A stretch of DNA of 39,414 nucleotides from Chloroflexota bacterium (GCA_003695675.1 RFIA01000209.1:1-39414), one strand, 5' to 3'; shown: positions 31,613 through 39,414, counted from the stretch's first letter. Translations and numbers: made by a program. The notes: generated by a model from the letters alone, not told the origin.

Positions 31613-32431
31613 TCACGCGGGTTGACAGTGGGGGCAAAAATGCGTCCCCCGTTGCCCGACCCGAATCTTCTCAATCATCGTCCCACATACGAGACAGGGT
31701 TGCCCTTCGCGCCCGTAAACATGAAAGTGATGCTGCGAGTCGCCTTGTGTGCCGTCCGGCTTGCGATACCAATTGATAGTCGCCCCTTCATATTCAATCC
31801 CGTTGTACAAAACCGTGCGAATAGCTTCATACAATGTAGCGATTTCGTCATCGCTCAGTGCATCGGCGCGTTTTTGCGGGTGTATCTTGGCTAGGTGCAG
31901 CGCTTCGTCGGCATAAATATTCCCAACACCGGCGATGAATGCTTGGTCAAGCAATAACGACTTGATGACTCTTTTGCGTCCATTGATGCGTTCTCTGAAG
32001 ACACCGAGTGTAAAAGCGTCATCGAGTGGTTCAGGGCCGAGTTTTGCGGTGAAGGCGTCGATGTCGTCGGTCAAATAAACCCGCCCGAATTTGCGAGCCT
32101 CAGAGAAGCGCAACTGCCTGTCGCCACTGAGCAATAAATACAAGTGCAGCCATTTGTCCGCGTCGAATGTTTCCCTGAGTTGCGCCACATACAAACGACC
32201 GGTCATGCGCAGATGTACGACCAGTATATCATGAGTGAGCTGAATCAGAATGTATTTTGCCCGGCGATTGACGGCTTCAATGCGTTGTCCTTGCAACCGC
32301 ACACCGAATTCATACGGGTCGATGCCTTCGATGATCTTCGGCCAATCCGTCCACACGCCTTGCACAATGCGCCCGATGAGCGGTTCTCGTAGGCCGCGCA
32401 CTACCGTCTCAACTTCAGGTAATTCCGGCAT
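31613..32431 (-). CDS. mutM: formamidopyrimidine-DNA glycosylase
   Basis: Base-excision repair enzyme that removes oxidised purines such as 8-oxoguanine and cleaves the abasic site. The N-terminus PELPEVETVVRGL carries the catalytic Pro and Glu. The helix-two-turn-helix region includes LLLDQAFIAGVGNIYADEALHLAKIHP. The C-terminal zinc finger has CLVCG and CPHCQ. Length of 272 is standard. The initiator Met leaves Pro as the catalytic residue. The start lies next to an AT-rich intergenic region with a strong palindrome at 32514-32535. The downstream gene is the unknown membrane protein. Confidence 0.97.
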   Translation of the reverse strand: MPELPEVETVVRGLREPLIGRIVQGVWTDWPKIIEGIDPYEFGVRLQGQRIEAVNRRAKYILIQLTHDILVVHLRMTGRLYVAQLRETFDADKWLHLYLLLSGDRQLRFSEARKFGRVYLTDDIDAFTAKLGPEPLDDAFTLGVFRERINGRKRVIKSLLLDQAFIAGVGNIYADEALHLAKIHPQKRADALSDDEIATLYEAIRTVLYNGIEYEGATINWYRKPDGTQGDSQHHFHVYGREGQPCLVCGTMIEKIRVGQRGTHFCPHCQPA

Positions 32432-32504
32432 AAGTTCATTTTAATGCAAGTTGAAGCGAAAAGGATGATGAGTTCGTTAGGAAATTGTTGTAATGTGTTG
32501 TCAG

Positions 32505-32535
32505 AAAAAATCAATCGCTATGTAATTATAGCGAT
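32505..32535 (-). terminator. hairpin with T-run, terminator or mutM operator
   Basis: ATCGCTAT (32514-32521) and ATAGCGAT (32528-32535) are a perfect 8-bp inverted repeat with a 6-base loop. On the minus strand a run of six T (32510-32505) follows. The minus strand of the same palindrome also reads TATAAT (32530-32525), about 95 bases before mutM. It can therefore be a terminator of upstream minus-strand transcription or a promoter/operator of mutM. Confidence 0.45.
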
Positions 32536-32823
32536 GTGATGGGGCGCGACAGCGAAATGCGGCAAAGCTCGAATATCATGATGCGATGAAATCAGGGCGC
32601 TGTCGACGAATGGGCACAATGCTCGGATTAGATGATGATAACAATGTCAGGGCGCGTCGATGTTATGCTGCGATGCTCGGCTATAATGAGTACGTTGATG
32701 TAAGGGCACAACCATGTAATGCGTCAATGCTCGATTAGTGTACAGTGTGTGTTGATGTAATGTGTACAACGATGTAGTGCGATCATGCTCAACGCTCAAT
32801 GAGAGTGTGATGTAACTGTGTAT
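32513..32823. repeat. degenerate 54-bp tandem repeat array
   Basis: The word GCTC recurs at 32567, 32621, 32675, 32729, 32787 and 32824, that is at spacings of 54, 54, 54, 58 and 37. Units share GCTCG at the start, (C/A)AGGGC in the middle and ATGC....AAT at the end. Between the units at 32621 and 32675 I count 34 of 54 identical bases. A partial, more diverged unit begins at 32513. No neighbouring gene explains it. Confidence 0.7.
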
Positions 32824-32841
32824 GCTCTTAACATAAATCCA

Positions 32842-32900
32842 GTTTGCTTGGCAAACAATTAAGAAATTGATACACGCACGCGATGTTACAACATTGTAAC
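32842..32900. repeat. two short palindromes, operator-like
   Basis: GTTTGC-TTG-GCAAAC (32842-32856) and GTTACAA-CA-TTGTAAC (32885-32900) are perfect inverted repeats 28 bases apart, upstream of the small ORF at 33053. They look like protein-binding sites, but no cognate regulator is identified. Confidence 0.4.
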
Positions 32901-33052
32901 GAATTTATGAATTATTTGTGAAGAATCGTTCTGTGCCCGTTCGCATATTGAACGCACACGGTGGAACGCAACGATTCCCACCTATTTTCGTATAGGTTTT
33001 TAGCCGCAGTTTTGGACGTAAACGAACAGTAGCAACAATATAGGATAAGTGA

Positions 33053-33247
33053 ATGAATACCCTTATTGATTCGATTGAATATTATTTTCAACAGGCCGTG
33101 CGTTGTTGTTTGGCTTGTGCTTGCATCTTGCCAACTGACGATGCCTATGATGAGAAACCCAAGCGCAAACCTAAGCGAACAGAGGATGATACATATCACG
33201 ACCCTGTTCGCTTGAGGGAATTGTTAGACGCTGACGACCAGAGCTAA
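33053..33247 (+). CDS. small hypothetical protein (64 residues)
   Basis: Possible gene. The N-terminal half is hydrophobic and cysteine-containing (YYFQQAVRCCLACACILP). The C-terminal half is strongly charged and basic then acidic (DEKPKRKPKRTEDD). AGGATAAGTGA precedes the ATG, a plausible ribosome site. It is not clearly related to any neighbour and lies convergent with the helix-hairpin-helix gene. Coding status is uncertain because of its length. Confidence 0.4.
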   Translation: MNTLIDSIEYYFQQAVRCCLACACILPTDDAYDEKPKRKPKRTEDDTYHDPVRLRELLDADDQS

Positions 33248-33270
33248 AACAAACACAAAGCGAAAACGAT

Positions 33271-34362
33271 CTAATCGAAAGTCACCAATCCATCCAATTG
33301 GTCGATCAAATTTTGGCCGATGCCATTGACCGCCGTCAGCGACTCGAGATCGCTAAAACGACCGTGTTCTTCGCGATGGGCGATGATACGTTTGGCAAGC
33401 GCTGGGCCGATTCCCGGCAAGGTCGTCAACGCATCGGCGTTGGCGGTGTTGACATTGATGGTCGGCTGTGAGGGTTGTTCAAGCACCGCGGACTCGGTCG
33501 GGGCTTCGCTTTCTTCGCTCTCAGCAGCTTCGGGCTGCGAGAAAATCGCTTGTCGGTCTGGGGTGGTTTCTTTGCTCGCGATTTCTTCCGGCGCTTCGAC
33601 CGCAATCGTGGCGGTATCATCGCCAAGAAAGCGCGTGCTATTGTCTTCCGAAATGTTATTTTCAATCGTCGCGCTGTGGCTCAATGGATCGAATGCTTCC
33701 GGCGGCGGCATCATATCGTCGGCGGTTTGTGATGTGCGACCGGCAATATTGCCAACCCGGGTTGTCGCGTCGCCGACGATACGACTGAGAGACTGCCAAG
33801 CATCTTTGAAGCCTTGATTGACTTGATTGCCCGCATCATCGAGCAGACTGCCGATGCGACTACCTGTTTTGCTGAGCGTTTGTTTGAGTCCGCGACTACT
33901 TGTGTCAAATGTCTGCTGCCACGCAGCGACATCCTGCGATGAGATCGGTGGGCCGTCTGTTCTTGACTTCACCGTGTCGTACCAAACAATTTGCAAATAG
34001 GCGCGTATCCGCTTCAACCATGATTGTGATTCGACCGCTTCATCGAAGCCCGTCTTCAAGAGCCGCCCAATGATAAGCGCGACAACCATGACGACGGCAT
34101 ATACGAGCAGCAAGCCATCGCGGATGAGCAGAACGAGAACAACAATCGGCCATGTCATCGTGATAGCTAAGCTGCGGACATGCCACTTTTGCGCTGTGAA
34201 TTCTGCCAAAAGCGGGATGCCAAAATCGTTGACGAGATCAACGATCAATTGTTCCAATTGATAGACGATGTAATATAAAATTGTGCCTAGCATCATGTAA
34301 AATTGGACGAGAATCGTACCAAATTTACGCGATGTTGTGGGGGGTGTGCCGGGTTGTTCCAT
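33271..34362 (-). CDS. membrane protein with C-terminal ComEA-like helix-hairpin-helix domain
   Basis: The C-terminal ~65 residues (INVNTANADALTTLPGIGPALAKRIIAHREEHGRFSDLESLTAVNGIGQNLI) are a clear double helix-hairpin-helix DNA-binding unit of the ComEA type. The N-terminal ~150 residues are membrane-associated, with hydrophobic helices at about 10-40 and 60-95. The ~150-residue linker is polar and rich in Ser, Ala, Glu and Gln. ComEA itself is a short protein with one N-terminal anchor, so this is a different architecture. It may hold DNA at the membrane. I set the start at the ATG at 34362, with AGAGGTG 8 bases upstream. The in-frame start at 34380 overlaps that site. Function unknown. Confidence 0.75.
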   Translation of the reverse strand: MEQPGTPPTTSRKFGTILVQFYMMLGTILYYIVYQLEQLIVDLVNDFGIPLLAEFTAQKWHVRSLAITMTWPIVVLVLLIRDGLLLVYAVVMVVALIIGRLLKTGFDEAVESQSWLKRIRAYLQIVWYDTVKSRTDGPPISSQDVAAWQQTFDTSSRGLKQTLSKTGSRIGSLLDDAGNQVNQGFKDAWQSLSRIVGDATTRVGNIAGRTSQTADDMMPPPEAFDPLSHSATIENNISEDNSTRFLGDDTATIAVEAPEEIASKETTPDRQAIFSQPEAAESEESEAPTESAVLEQPSQPTINVNTANADALTTLPGIGPALAKRIIAHREEHGRFSDLESLTAVNGIGQNLIDQLDGLVTFD

Positions 34363-34398
34363 GACTGCAACACCTCTCATTTCTTAAGATTTTCTTCT

Positions 34399-34427
34399 AT
34401 TGTATGCGTTCCGATGTCAGTGGTCAA
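34399..34427 (-). promoter_or_regulatory. promoter, helix-hairpin-helix gene
   Basis: The minus strand reads TTGACC (34427-34422), a 17-base spacer and TACAAT (34404-34399), a near-consensus sigma-70-type promoter 36 bases before the gene start. Confidence 0.6.
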
Positions 34428-34461
34428 ATCTGAAACTGTGCCCTGCAACGTCTCGCAGAGA

Positions 34462-34470
34462 TGATATAAT
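34462..34470 (+). promoter_or_regulatory. extended -10 promoter, dnaE
   Basis: TGATATAAT, an extended -10, 53 bases upstream of dnaE. It is divergent from the promoter at 34399-34427, about 35 bases apart. Confidence 0.55.
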
Positions 34471-34523
34471 GGGTGTGTTGTTGTTCATCTGTTCGAGAAT
34501 CCACGGGCAATTGAATTGAATTT

Positions 34524-37500
34524 ATGAGTGATAAATCGTTTGTGCATTTGCACGTCCACACCGAATATTCGTTGTTGGACGGCTTGAGTCGCATCCCGAA
34601 ATTGGTCAAACGGGCGAAAGCGTTGGAGATGCCCGCGTTGGCAATTACCGATCATGGGACGATGTTCGGTGTGATTGACTTCTACCGCGCGTGTAAAGCC
34701 GAAGGCATCAAACCGATCATTGGCGTCGAGGCCTATCTCGCGCCGCGTGGTATGGAAGATCGAGACCCGAATTTTGACAAACGACCTTATCACATGCTGC
34801 TTCTCGCCCGCAATCAAACCGGGTATCGCAATCTGCTCAAGTTGTCGAGCGAAGCGCAGCTCAAGGGATATTATTATCGCCCGCGTGTTGACCGTGACTT
34901 TCTCGCCGCACACGCCGAAGGGTTGATCGCGACGAGTGGTTGTCTCGCGGCACAGATTCCCTCAATGGTGATGGAAGGCCGCGACGACAAAGCGCGAGAG
35001 CTTGTCGGCTGGTATGTCGATGTGTTCGGCGAAGAAAATTTCTTCCTCGAATTGCAGCAACACGACATTCCCGAACTCGAAACCGTCAATCAATGGCTCG
35101 TTGACTATCGCAAATCGCACCACACCAATGTGCAGTTGTTGGCGACGAATGATGTCCATTATGTGTTGCAGAGCGATGCCGACGCGCACGATACGCTGTT
35201 GTGCATTCAAACCGGCGCCTTGAAGTCCGAGACGAATCGCTTGGCGATGTCCGACCCGTCGTATTATCTCACGTCGCAAGACGAGATGTGGAGCTACTTC
35301 CACGAAGTGCCGGAGGCGATGCACAACACGCTCAAAATCGCCGAGATGTGCGACGTGAATCTCGAATCGAAAGAATATCATCTGCCGGTGTTCCCGGTGC
35401 CGCAAGGTTATGATGCCGCATCGTATTTGCGCCATTTGTGTGAGAAGGGCTTGCGGTGGCGCTTCGGCGACCGCGCTGATGATGCTGAGATTCGCCAACG
35501 GCTCGACCACGAACTCAATATTATTCACACGATGGGTTTTGACACCTATTTCTTGATCGTGTGGGATTTATGTGAATACGCTCGCAAGTCCGATATATGG
35601 TGGAATGTGCGCGGGTCGGGCGCGGGCAGTCTCGCGGCCTACAGTCTCGGTATCACGAATATCGACCCACTCAAGAATAATCTGATTTTTGAGCGCTTCC
35701 TCAATCCCGGTCGTGTCAGTATGCCGGACATCGACCTCGATTACCCGGATGACCAACGCGAGCAAATGATTGCGTATACGGCGCGGAAGTATGGCGAGGA
35801 CAAAGTCGCGGCGATTATCACATTTGGGACGATGGGGGCGAAGGCGGCTGTCCGCGATGTCGGGCGGGCGTTGGATGTCGAACTCAGCAAAGTCAATCGC
35901 GCCGCGAGTCTGATCCCGACTGAGGCCAAGCAAAAGCCCGTCATGACGTATGTCGAAAGCAATCCTGAATTGCACGCGATGTATAAACAGGATGACCAAA
36001 TTAGACAGATTGTGGACACGGCCAAAGAATTGCAAGGGGTCAGTCGGCACGCTTCGACTCATGCGGCGGGTGTCATCGTCGCCGACAAAGCGCTGACGGA
36101 GTATCTCCCCTTGCATCGCTTGACGCGCGGCAACGATGCAGAAAGCGCCATCAAAGCCGTGACGCAATTCCCGATGGAAACTTGCGAGTCGATTGGTCTG
36201 CTCAAAATCGACTTCCTTGGCCTCTCAACGCTGACGATTATGCGCAAGGCGTGCGAACTCATCGAACGGCATCACGGCATTCGCTTCAACATGGGTAATA
36301 TTCCCTATCGTCATGATGATTTGACCGACCCGGATGAGCTTCGCAAGCTCGACGAAACATTTGCGCTCATCGGGCGTGGCGAGACGGTCGGCGTGTTTCA
36401 GGTCGAAAGCACGGGGATGCAACAGATGCTACGCGGGATGCGTCCGAAACAATTTGAGAACATCGTCGCCGCGATTTCGCTGTACCGTCCCGGCCCGATG
36501 GAATATATCCCGTTGTATAACCGGCGTTTGCACGGCGAGGAAGAGGTGGTTTATAAACATGATGGTTTGATACCTATTCTCGAAGAGACATACGGCATTA
36601 TTATATATCAAGAGCAAATAATGCAAATCGCTAGACAGTTGTTTGGCTATGAATTGGGTGAAGGCGATTTGATGCGGAAAGCTGTCTCGAAGAAACGTGA
36701 AAAGGATTTGCTCAAACACAAAGCCATATTCAAAGAACGTGGTCCTGAGCACGGCGTTGATGTTGAATCCGCAGAGAAAATATTTAACGACATAGAGTTT
36801 TTTGCTAATTACGGATTTAATAAGGCGCACGCATCTGACTACGCCGTCATCACGGTGCAGACGGCCTACCTCAAGACACACTATCCGCATGAGTATATGG
36901 CGGCTTTGCTGACGGTGCATCGCGATGATGTCGCCAAGGTGGCGACTTTTCTCGAAGAAGCCAACCGCTTGAATATCCCGATTTTGCCACCCGACGCGAA
37001 TCACAGTATGCTTGACTTTGATATTCAACAGCTTGATGATGGGCGGCGCGGGATTCGATTTGGCTTGGCGGCGATTAAAAACGCCGGTGTCGCGCCTTTG
37101 ATGCACATCATCGAGAAGCGCGAGGAAGGTGGCCCCTTCACGAGCCTGACGGATTTTTGCCAACGGGTCGATTTGCGCGTTGTGCAAAAGCGGGCGCTAG
37201 AGAGTCTCATCAAAGTCGGGGCGTTGCGGGCGCTCGGCAATCGGGTGCAATTGTTGAGCGCGCTCGACCGGATGATTAAGTTCAGCGCCGAATATCATCA
37301 TGCGCAAGAAGTCGGGCAGATGAGTTTGTTCGGCGAAGCTGAGGAAGTCGGCGATGAAATTTTGCAAAACCTCCCGGAAACGGACGATGTGAATGAACGC
37401 ACGCAGCTCGGCTGGGAGAAGGAATTGCTCGGTATTTACGTGACCGATCATCCGTTAGACGCGGCGATGCGCACTATGCCGCCGATTGACGGTCTCGTGA

Positions 37501-38393
37501 AATCGTATCAACTCAAAGATGAGAGCGAAATTTGGCACGACCGTCAAGTCAAGATGTTGGGCTTAATCAACAGCGTTCGTTCCTTCCCAACCCGCAATGA
37601 CGAATGGATGGGCGTGCTTCAGTTTGAAGATCGCGTGGGTTCGATTGAGGTCGTGCTCTTCCCGCGCACATGGCGGCGCTACAAAGACAAGATTGTTGAA
37701 GACACCATCGTGATGGTCAAAGGCAAGGCCGATGCGTCTCGCGGCGATATGCAAATCATCTGTGAAGAAGTCGTCACCGATTTGGCCGTTTTGCAGGCCG
37801 ATTCCGCTGTAGCGTTTGAAGAGGAGCCGCCACCTGCGTGGACGGACGACGATGAGCCACCGCCGTGGGTGTATGAAGAAGCCTTCTACGATGAAGAAAC
37901 CGGCGAGGTCATACAAGGAGATGCGACGTCACAAGCCGCTGAAGAGACGAACGGAATCGCACCCGCGACGCAAGGCGCCGTTGCCGAGCCGACCCCGGCG
38001 GTTGAACCGTCACCCGTGCCGACAACTGCATCGCCTGCGACAACAGCTAGCGATGTGCATTGGCTTGATGATGACGGTGACGCGGCGCTCCCGGAGCAAT
38101 ATCCTTATGATGACGAGACCGAGCACACGACAGAACCGTGCTGGTTGATGGTCTATTTTCAACGCTCAGGTGATGACGAGCGCGACCGACGTCGTCTGCG
38201 CAAGCTGCACGGCATTTTGACATCCTATCCGGGCAAAGATCGTTTTGCCATCGTCGTTGAAGGGCAAGACAAACCGTCATTGAAGGTGGATTTTCCCAAC
38301 CATCGCACCTCGTATTGCGAAGCACTGCTCCACGATTTGAACAGTGTGATCGGGATGCAAAATGTCGAAGTGCATCCGATGACGACATCCTGA
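34524..38393 (+). CDS. dnaE: DNA polymerase III subunit alpha
   Basis: Replicative polymerase. An N-terminal PHP domain begins FVHLHVHTEYSLLDG and keeps ITDHGTMFG, GVEAYLAP, SGCLAAQ and TNDVHY, so it may retain metal-dependent proofreading. The polymerase palm has RGSGAGSLAAYSLG and the catalytic PDIDLDYPDDQRE (around 400-412). KHDGLIPILEETYGIIIYQEQIMQI, YGFNKAHASDYAV and the helix-hairpin-helix region follow. An OB-fold (about 1005-1080) precedes a low-complexity acidic, proline- and alanine-rich linker (about 1093-1205). A C-terminal domain (CWLMVYFQRSG onward) probably binds the clamp loader. Total 1289 residues, at the long end of the family because of the linker. A ~300-base segment inside the gene (36541-36840) has unusual base composition; see the finding. 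Confidence 0.98.
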   Translation: MSDKSFVHLHVHTEYSLLDGLSRIPKLVKRAKALEMPALAITDHGTMFGVIDFYRACKAEGIKPIIGVEAYLAPRGMEDRDPNFDKRPYHMLLLARNQTGYRNLLKLSSEAQLKGYYYRPRVDRDFLAAHAEGLIATSGCLAAQIPSMVMEGRDDKARELVGWYVDVFGEENFFLELQQHDIPELETVNQWLVDYRKSHHTNVQLLATNDVHYVLQSDADAHDTLLCIQTGALKSETNRLAMSDPSYYLTSQDEMWSYFHEVPEAMHNTLKIAEMCDVNLESKEYHLPVFPVPQGYDAASYLRHLCEKGLRWRFGDRADDAEIRQRLDHELNIIHTMGFDTYFLIVWDLCEYARKSDIWWNVRGSGAGSLAAYSLGITNIDPLKNNLIFERFLNPGRVSMPDIDLDYPDDQREQMIAYTARKYGEDKVAAIITFGTMGAKAAVRDVGRALDVELSKVNRAASLIPTEAKQKPVMTYVESNPELHAMYKQDDQIRQIVDTAKELQGVSRHASTHAAGVIVADKALTEYLPLHRLTRGNDAESAIKAVTQFPMETCESIGLLKIDFLGLSTLTIMRKACELIERHHGIRFNMGNIPYRHDDLTDPDELRKLDETFALIGRGETVGVFQVESTGMQQMLRGMRPKQFENIVAAISLYRPGPMEYIPLYNRRLHGEEEVVYKHDGLIPILEETYGIIIYQEQIMQIARQLFGYELGEGDLMRKAVSKKREKDLLKHKAIFKERGPEHGVDVESAEKIFNDIEFFANYGFNKAHASDYAVITVQTAYLKTHYPHEYMAALLTVHRDDVAKVATFLEEANRLNIPILPPDANHSMLDFDIQQLDDGRRGIRFGLAAIKNAGVAPLMHIIEKREEGGPFTSLTDFCQRVDLRVVQKRALESLIKVGALRALGNRVQLLSALDRMIKFSAEYHHAQEVGQMSLFGEAEEVGDEILQNLPETDDVNERTQLGWEKELLGIYVTDHPLDAAMRTMPPIDGLVKSYQLKDESEIWHDRQVKMLGLINSVRSFPTRNDEWMGVLQFEDRVGSIEVVLFPRTWRRYKDKIVEDTIVMVKGKADASRGDMQIICEEVVTDLAVLQADSAVAFEEEPPPAWTDDDEPPPWVYEEAFYDEETGEVIQGDATSQAAEETNGIAPATQGAVAEPTPAVEPSPVPTTASPATTASDVHWLDDDGDAALPEQYPYDDETEHTTEPCWLMVYFQRSGDDERDRRRLRKLHGILTSYPGKDRFAIVVEGQDKPSLKVDFPNHRTSYCEALLHDLNSVIGMQNVEVHPMTTS
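36541..36840 (+). other. AT-rich mosaic patch within dnaE
   Basis: By hand count 118 of 300 bases are G or C (39%), against 36 of 60 just before and 34 of 60 just after. Codons such as ATA, AGA, TTT and TTA that are rare in the rest of the gene cluster here. The protein sequence of the patch remains fully conserved and in frame. Confidence 0.75.
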
Positions 38394-38464
38394 AATTTGA
38401 ATCCGCCCGCAAGTGAATACAATCTACGTTTTGGTAATGTATTGGTAGATGAAGGAAACGAATC

Positions 38465-39414
38465 ATGAAACGAGTTGCTGTCATGACGAGTGGTGGCGAT
38501 GCGCCGGGGATGAATGCGGCGATTCGTGCTGTTGTGCGCACGGCATTAGACCACGATGTCGAAGTTTATGGTATCCGGCAAGCGTATGAAGGTTTGCTGG
38601 CCGGTGATATGCACCTGCTGACGAGTTTTGAGGTCAGTGGTGTCTTGCAGCGCGGCGGCACGATTTTGCAAACGGCACGCAGCGACGAATTCAAAACGGA
38701 TGCTGGTCAACAAAAAGCCTTGCGCAATCTGAATAAGCGCGGCATCGAGGGCTTGATTGTCATCGGCGGCGATGGCAGTATGCGCGGGGCACAGGCGTTG
38801 AACGAACTCGGCTTCCCGGTGATTGGTGTGCCGGGCAGCATCGACAACGACATCTATGGCACCGATATGTCGATTGGAGTCGATACCGCGCTCAACACCA
38901 TCCTCGATGCGCTTGACCGCCTGCGCGACACCGCGACATCGCACACACGCGCTTTTTTAATCGAGGTGATGGGGCGCAATTGCGGCTATCTCGCTTTGAT
39001 GGGGGGCATTCTCGGCGGTGCCGAAATCATCGTCACGCCTGAGAAAGAAGTGTCGATGGAAGAAGTTGCCGCAGCGCTTCAGGACGCTTATGTGCGCGGC
39101 AAAACACACGCGATTGCGGTTGTCGCCGAGGGCGCCAGCTTCAAATGTACCGATCTCGCGTCGTATCTCGAAGGGCGGCATCACGGCTTCGAGATTCGTC
39201 TCACGATTCTCGGTCACATTCAGCGTGGCGGTAGGCCGACGGCATTCGACCGCTTGCTGGCGACGCGCATGGGCGTGTACGCATTAGAAGCCTTGTGCGC
39301 TGGTGAAAGGGGGGTTATGGTCGCGCTTGCTGAGCGCAGCATTAAGACACTACCGCTAGAAGAAGTCATCTCGCAGACACGGACGATTAACGAGAATTAT
39401 TATCGCCTCGCTCG
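38465..39414 (+). CDS. pfkA: ATP-dependent 6-phosphofructokinase (partial)
   Basis: Committed step of glycolysis: phosphorylates fructose 6-phosphate with ATP. Runs off the window end after 316 codons, close to the full length of the family (about 320 or more). The N-terminus VAVMTSGGDAPGMNAAIRAVVR is the nucleotide-binding opening. GGDGS and PGSIDNDIYGTD carry the catalytic Asp residues, MGRNCGYLALMGG follows, and LGHIQRGG is the substrate loop. Gly after the GGD, with Gly preceding SIDND, indicates ATP rather than pyrophosphate as donor. Start ATG is preceded by AAGGAA. It follows dnaE after 71 bases without a strong terminator. Confidence 0.96.
   Translation, partial: MKRVAVMTSGGDAPGMNAAIRAVVRTALDHDVEVYGIRQAYEGLLAGDMHLLTSFEVSGVLQRGGTILQTARSDEFKTDAGQQKALRNLNKRGIEGLIVIGGDGSMRGAQALNELGFPVIGVPGSIDNDIYGTDMSIGVDTALNTILDALDRLRDTATSHTRAFLIEVMGRNCGYLALMGGILGGAEIIVTPEKEVSMEEVAAALQDAYVRGKTHAIAVVAEGASFKCTDLASYLEGRHHGFEIRLTILGHIQRGGRPTAFDRLLATRMGVYALEALCAGERGVMVALAERSIKTLPLEEVISQTRTINENYYRLA

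Larger units (their letters stand above)
32432..33052. other. long intergenic region with repeats and palindromes
   Basis: This gap of about 620 bases is AT-richer than its surroundings. It holds a hairpin at 32505-32535, a degenerate 54-bp tandem repeat (32513-32823), two short palindromes near 32842 and 32885, and a weak hairpin ACCTAT/ATAGGT followed by T at 32980-33000. No gene with normal composition is visible. Confidence 0.6.

Noticed and set aside
32513-32823. CRISPR array
   Set aside because: Units are contiguous and diverged, without identical repeats separated by unique spacers, and no cas gene is near.

Overview
The window looks like a piece of a bacterial chromosome with mid-50s G+C (estimated by eye), most probably from the phylum Chloroflexota (an Anaerolineae-like lineage). 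This placement is an inference. It rests on the compact archaeal/eukaryotic-type prolyl-tRNA synthetase, the tandem NuoM subunits, the paired FemAB-like peptide-bridge enzymes, the envelope glycosyltransferases and the general style of the proteins. I saw no rRNA, tRNA, CRISPR array, prophage or insertion sequence.

Layout. Positions 230-8931 (minus strand) hold a cell-envelope and housekeeping block, in transcription order murE, an ArnT/PMT-like membrane glycosyltransferase, a GT2 glycosyltransferase, a WcaJ-like sugar-1-phosphate transferase, a MazG-like pyrophosphatase, an APH-family phosphotransferase, then proS behind its own structured leader. Positions 9040-11719 (minus) hold an F0-only ATP synthase operon (atpZ-atpB-atpE-atpF). 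Its b subunit carries the C-terminal domain of delta, and its a subunit carries a long acidic loop. Positions 12054-21921 (minus) hold a membrane-arm-only complex I operon, nuoA-H-J-K-L-M-M-N, with two NuoM paralogues and a NuoL with His-rich and acidic insertions. No F1 gene and no peripheral-arm complex I gene (B, C, D, E, F, G or I) is in the window. Positions 22261-30407 (plus) hold two tandem FemAB-like genes, secA, a winged-helix protein with two small three-helix membrane proteins, an adenosine-deaminase-family enzyme and a metallo-beta-lactamase-fold hydrolase. Positions 30417-32431 (minus) hold an unrecognised membrane-anchored protein and mutM. Positions 32432-33052 are an AT-richer gap with a degenerate 54-bp tandem repeat and several palindromes. 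Positions 33053-39414 hold a small orphan ORF, a membrane-anchored helix-hairpin-helix protein (minus), dnaE and the 5' part of pfkA (plus).

How it fits together. The nuo and atp operons are adjacent and co-oriented, so they place the membrane sectors of the proton-pumping and proton-consuming machines side by side. MurE and the FemAB-like enzymes point to a peptidoglycan with a diamino acid and an interpeptide bridge, and the glycosyltransferases to surface polysaccharide or glycoprotein. Many apparent promoters share an extended -10 of the form TGN-TATAAT.

The most interesting observations are the b-delta fusion without the delta N-terminal domain, the two complex I M subunits, the acidic and His-rich insertions in several bioenergetic membrane proteins, the 54-bp repeat array, and a sharply bounded AT-rich patch inside dnaE that covers the known DnaE intein site.
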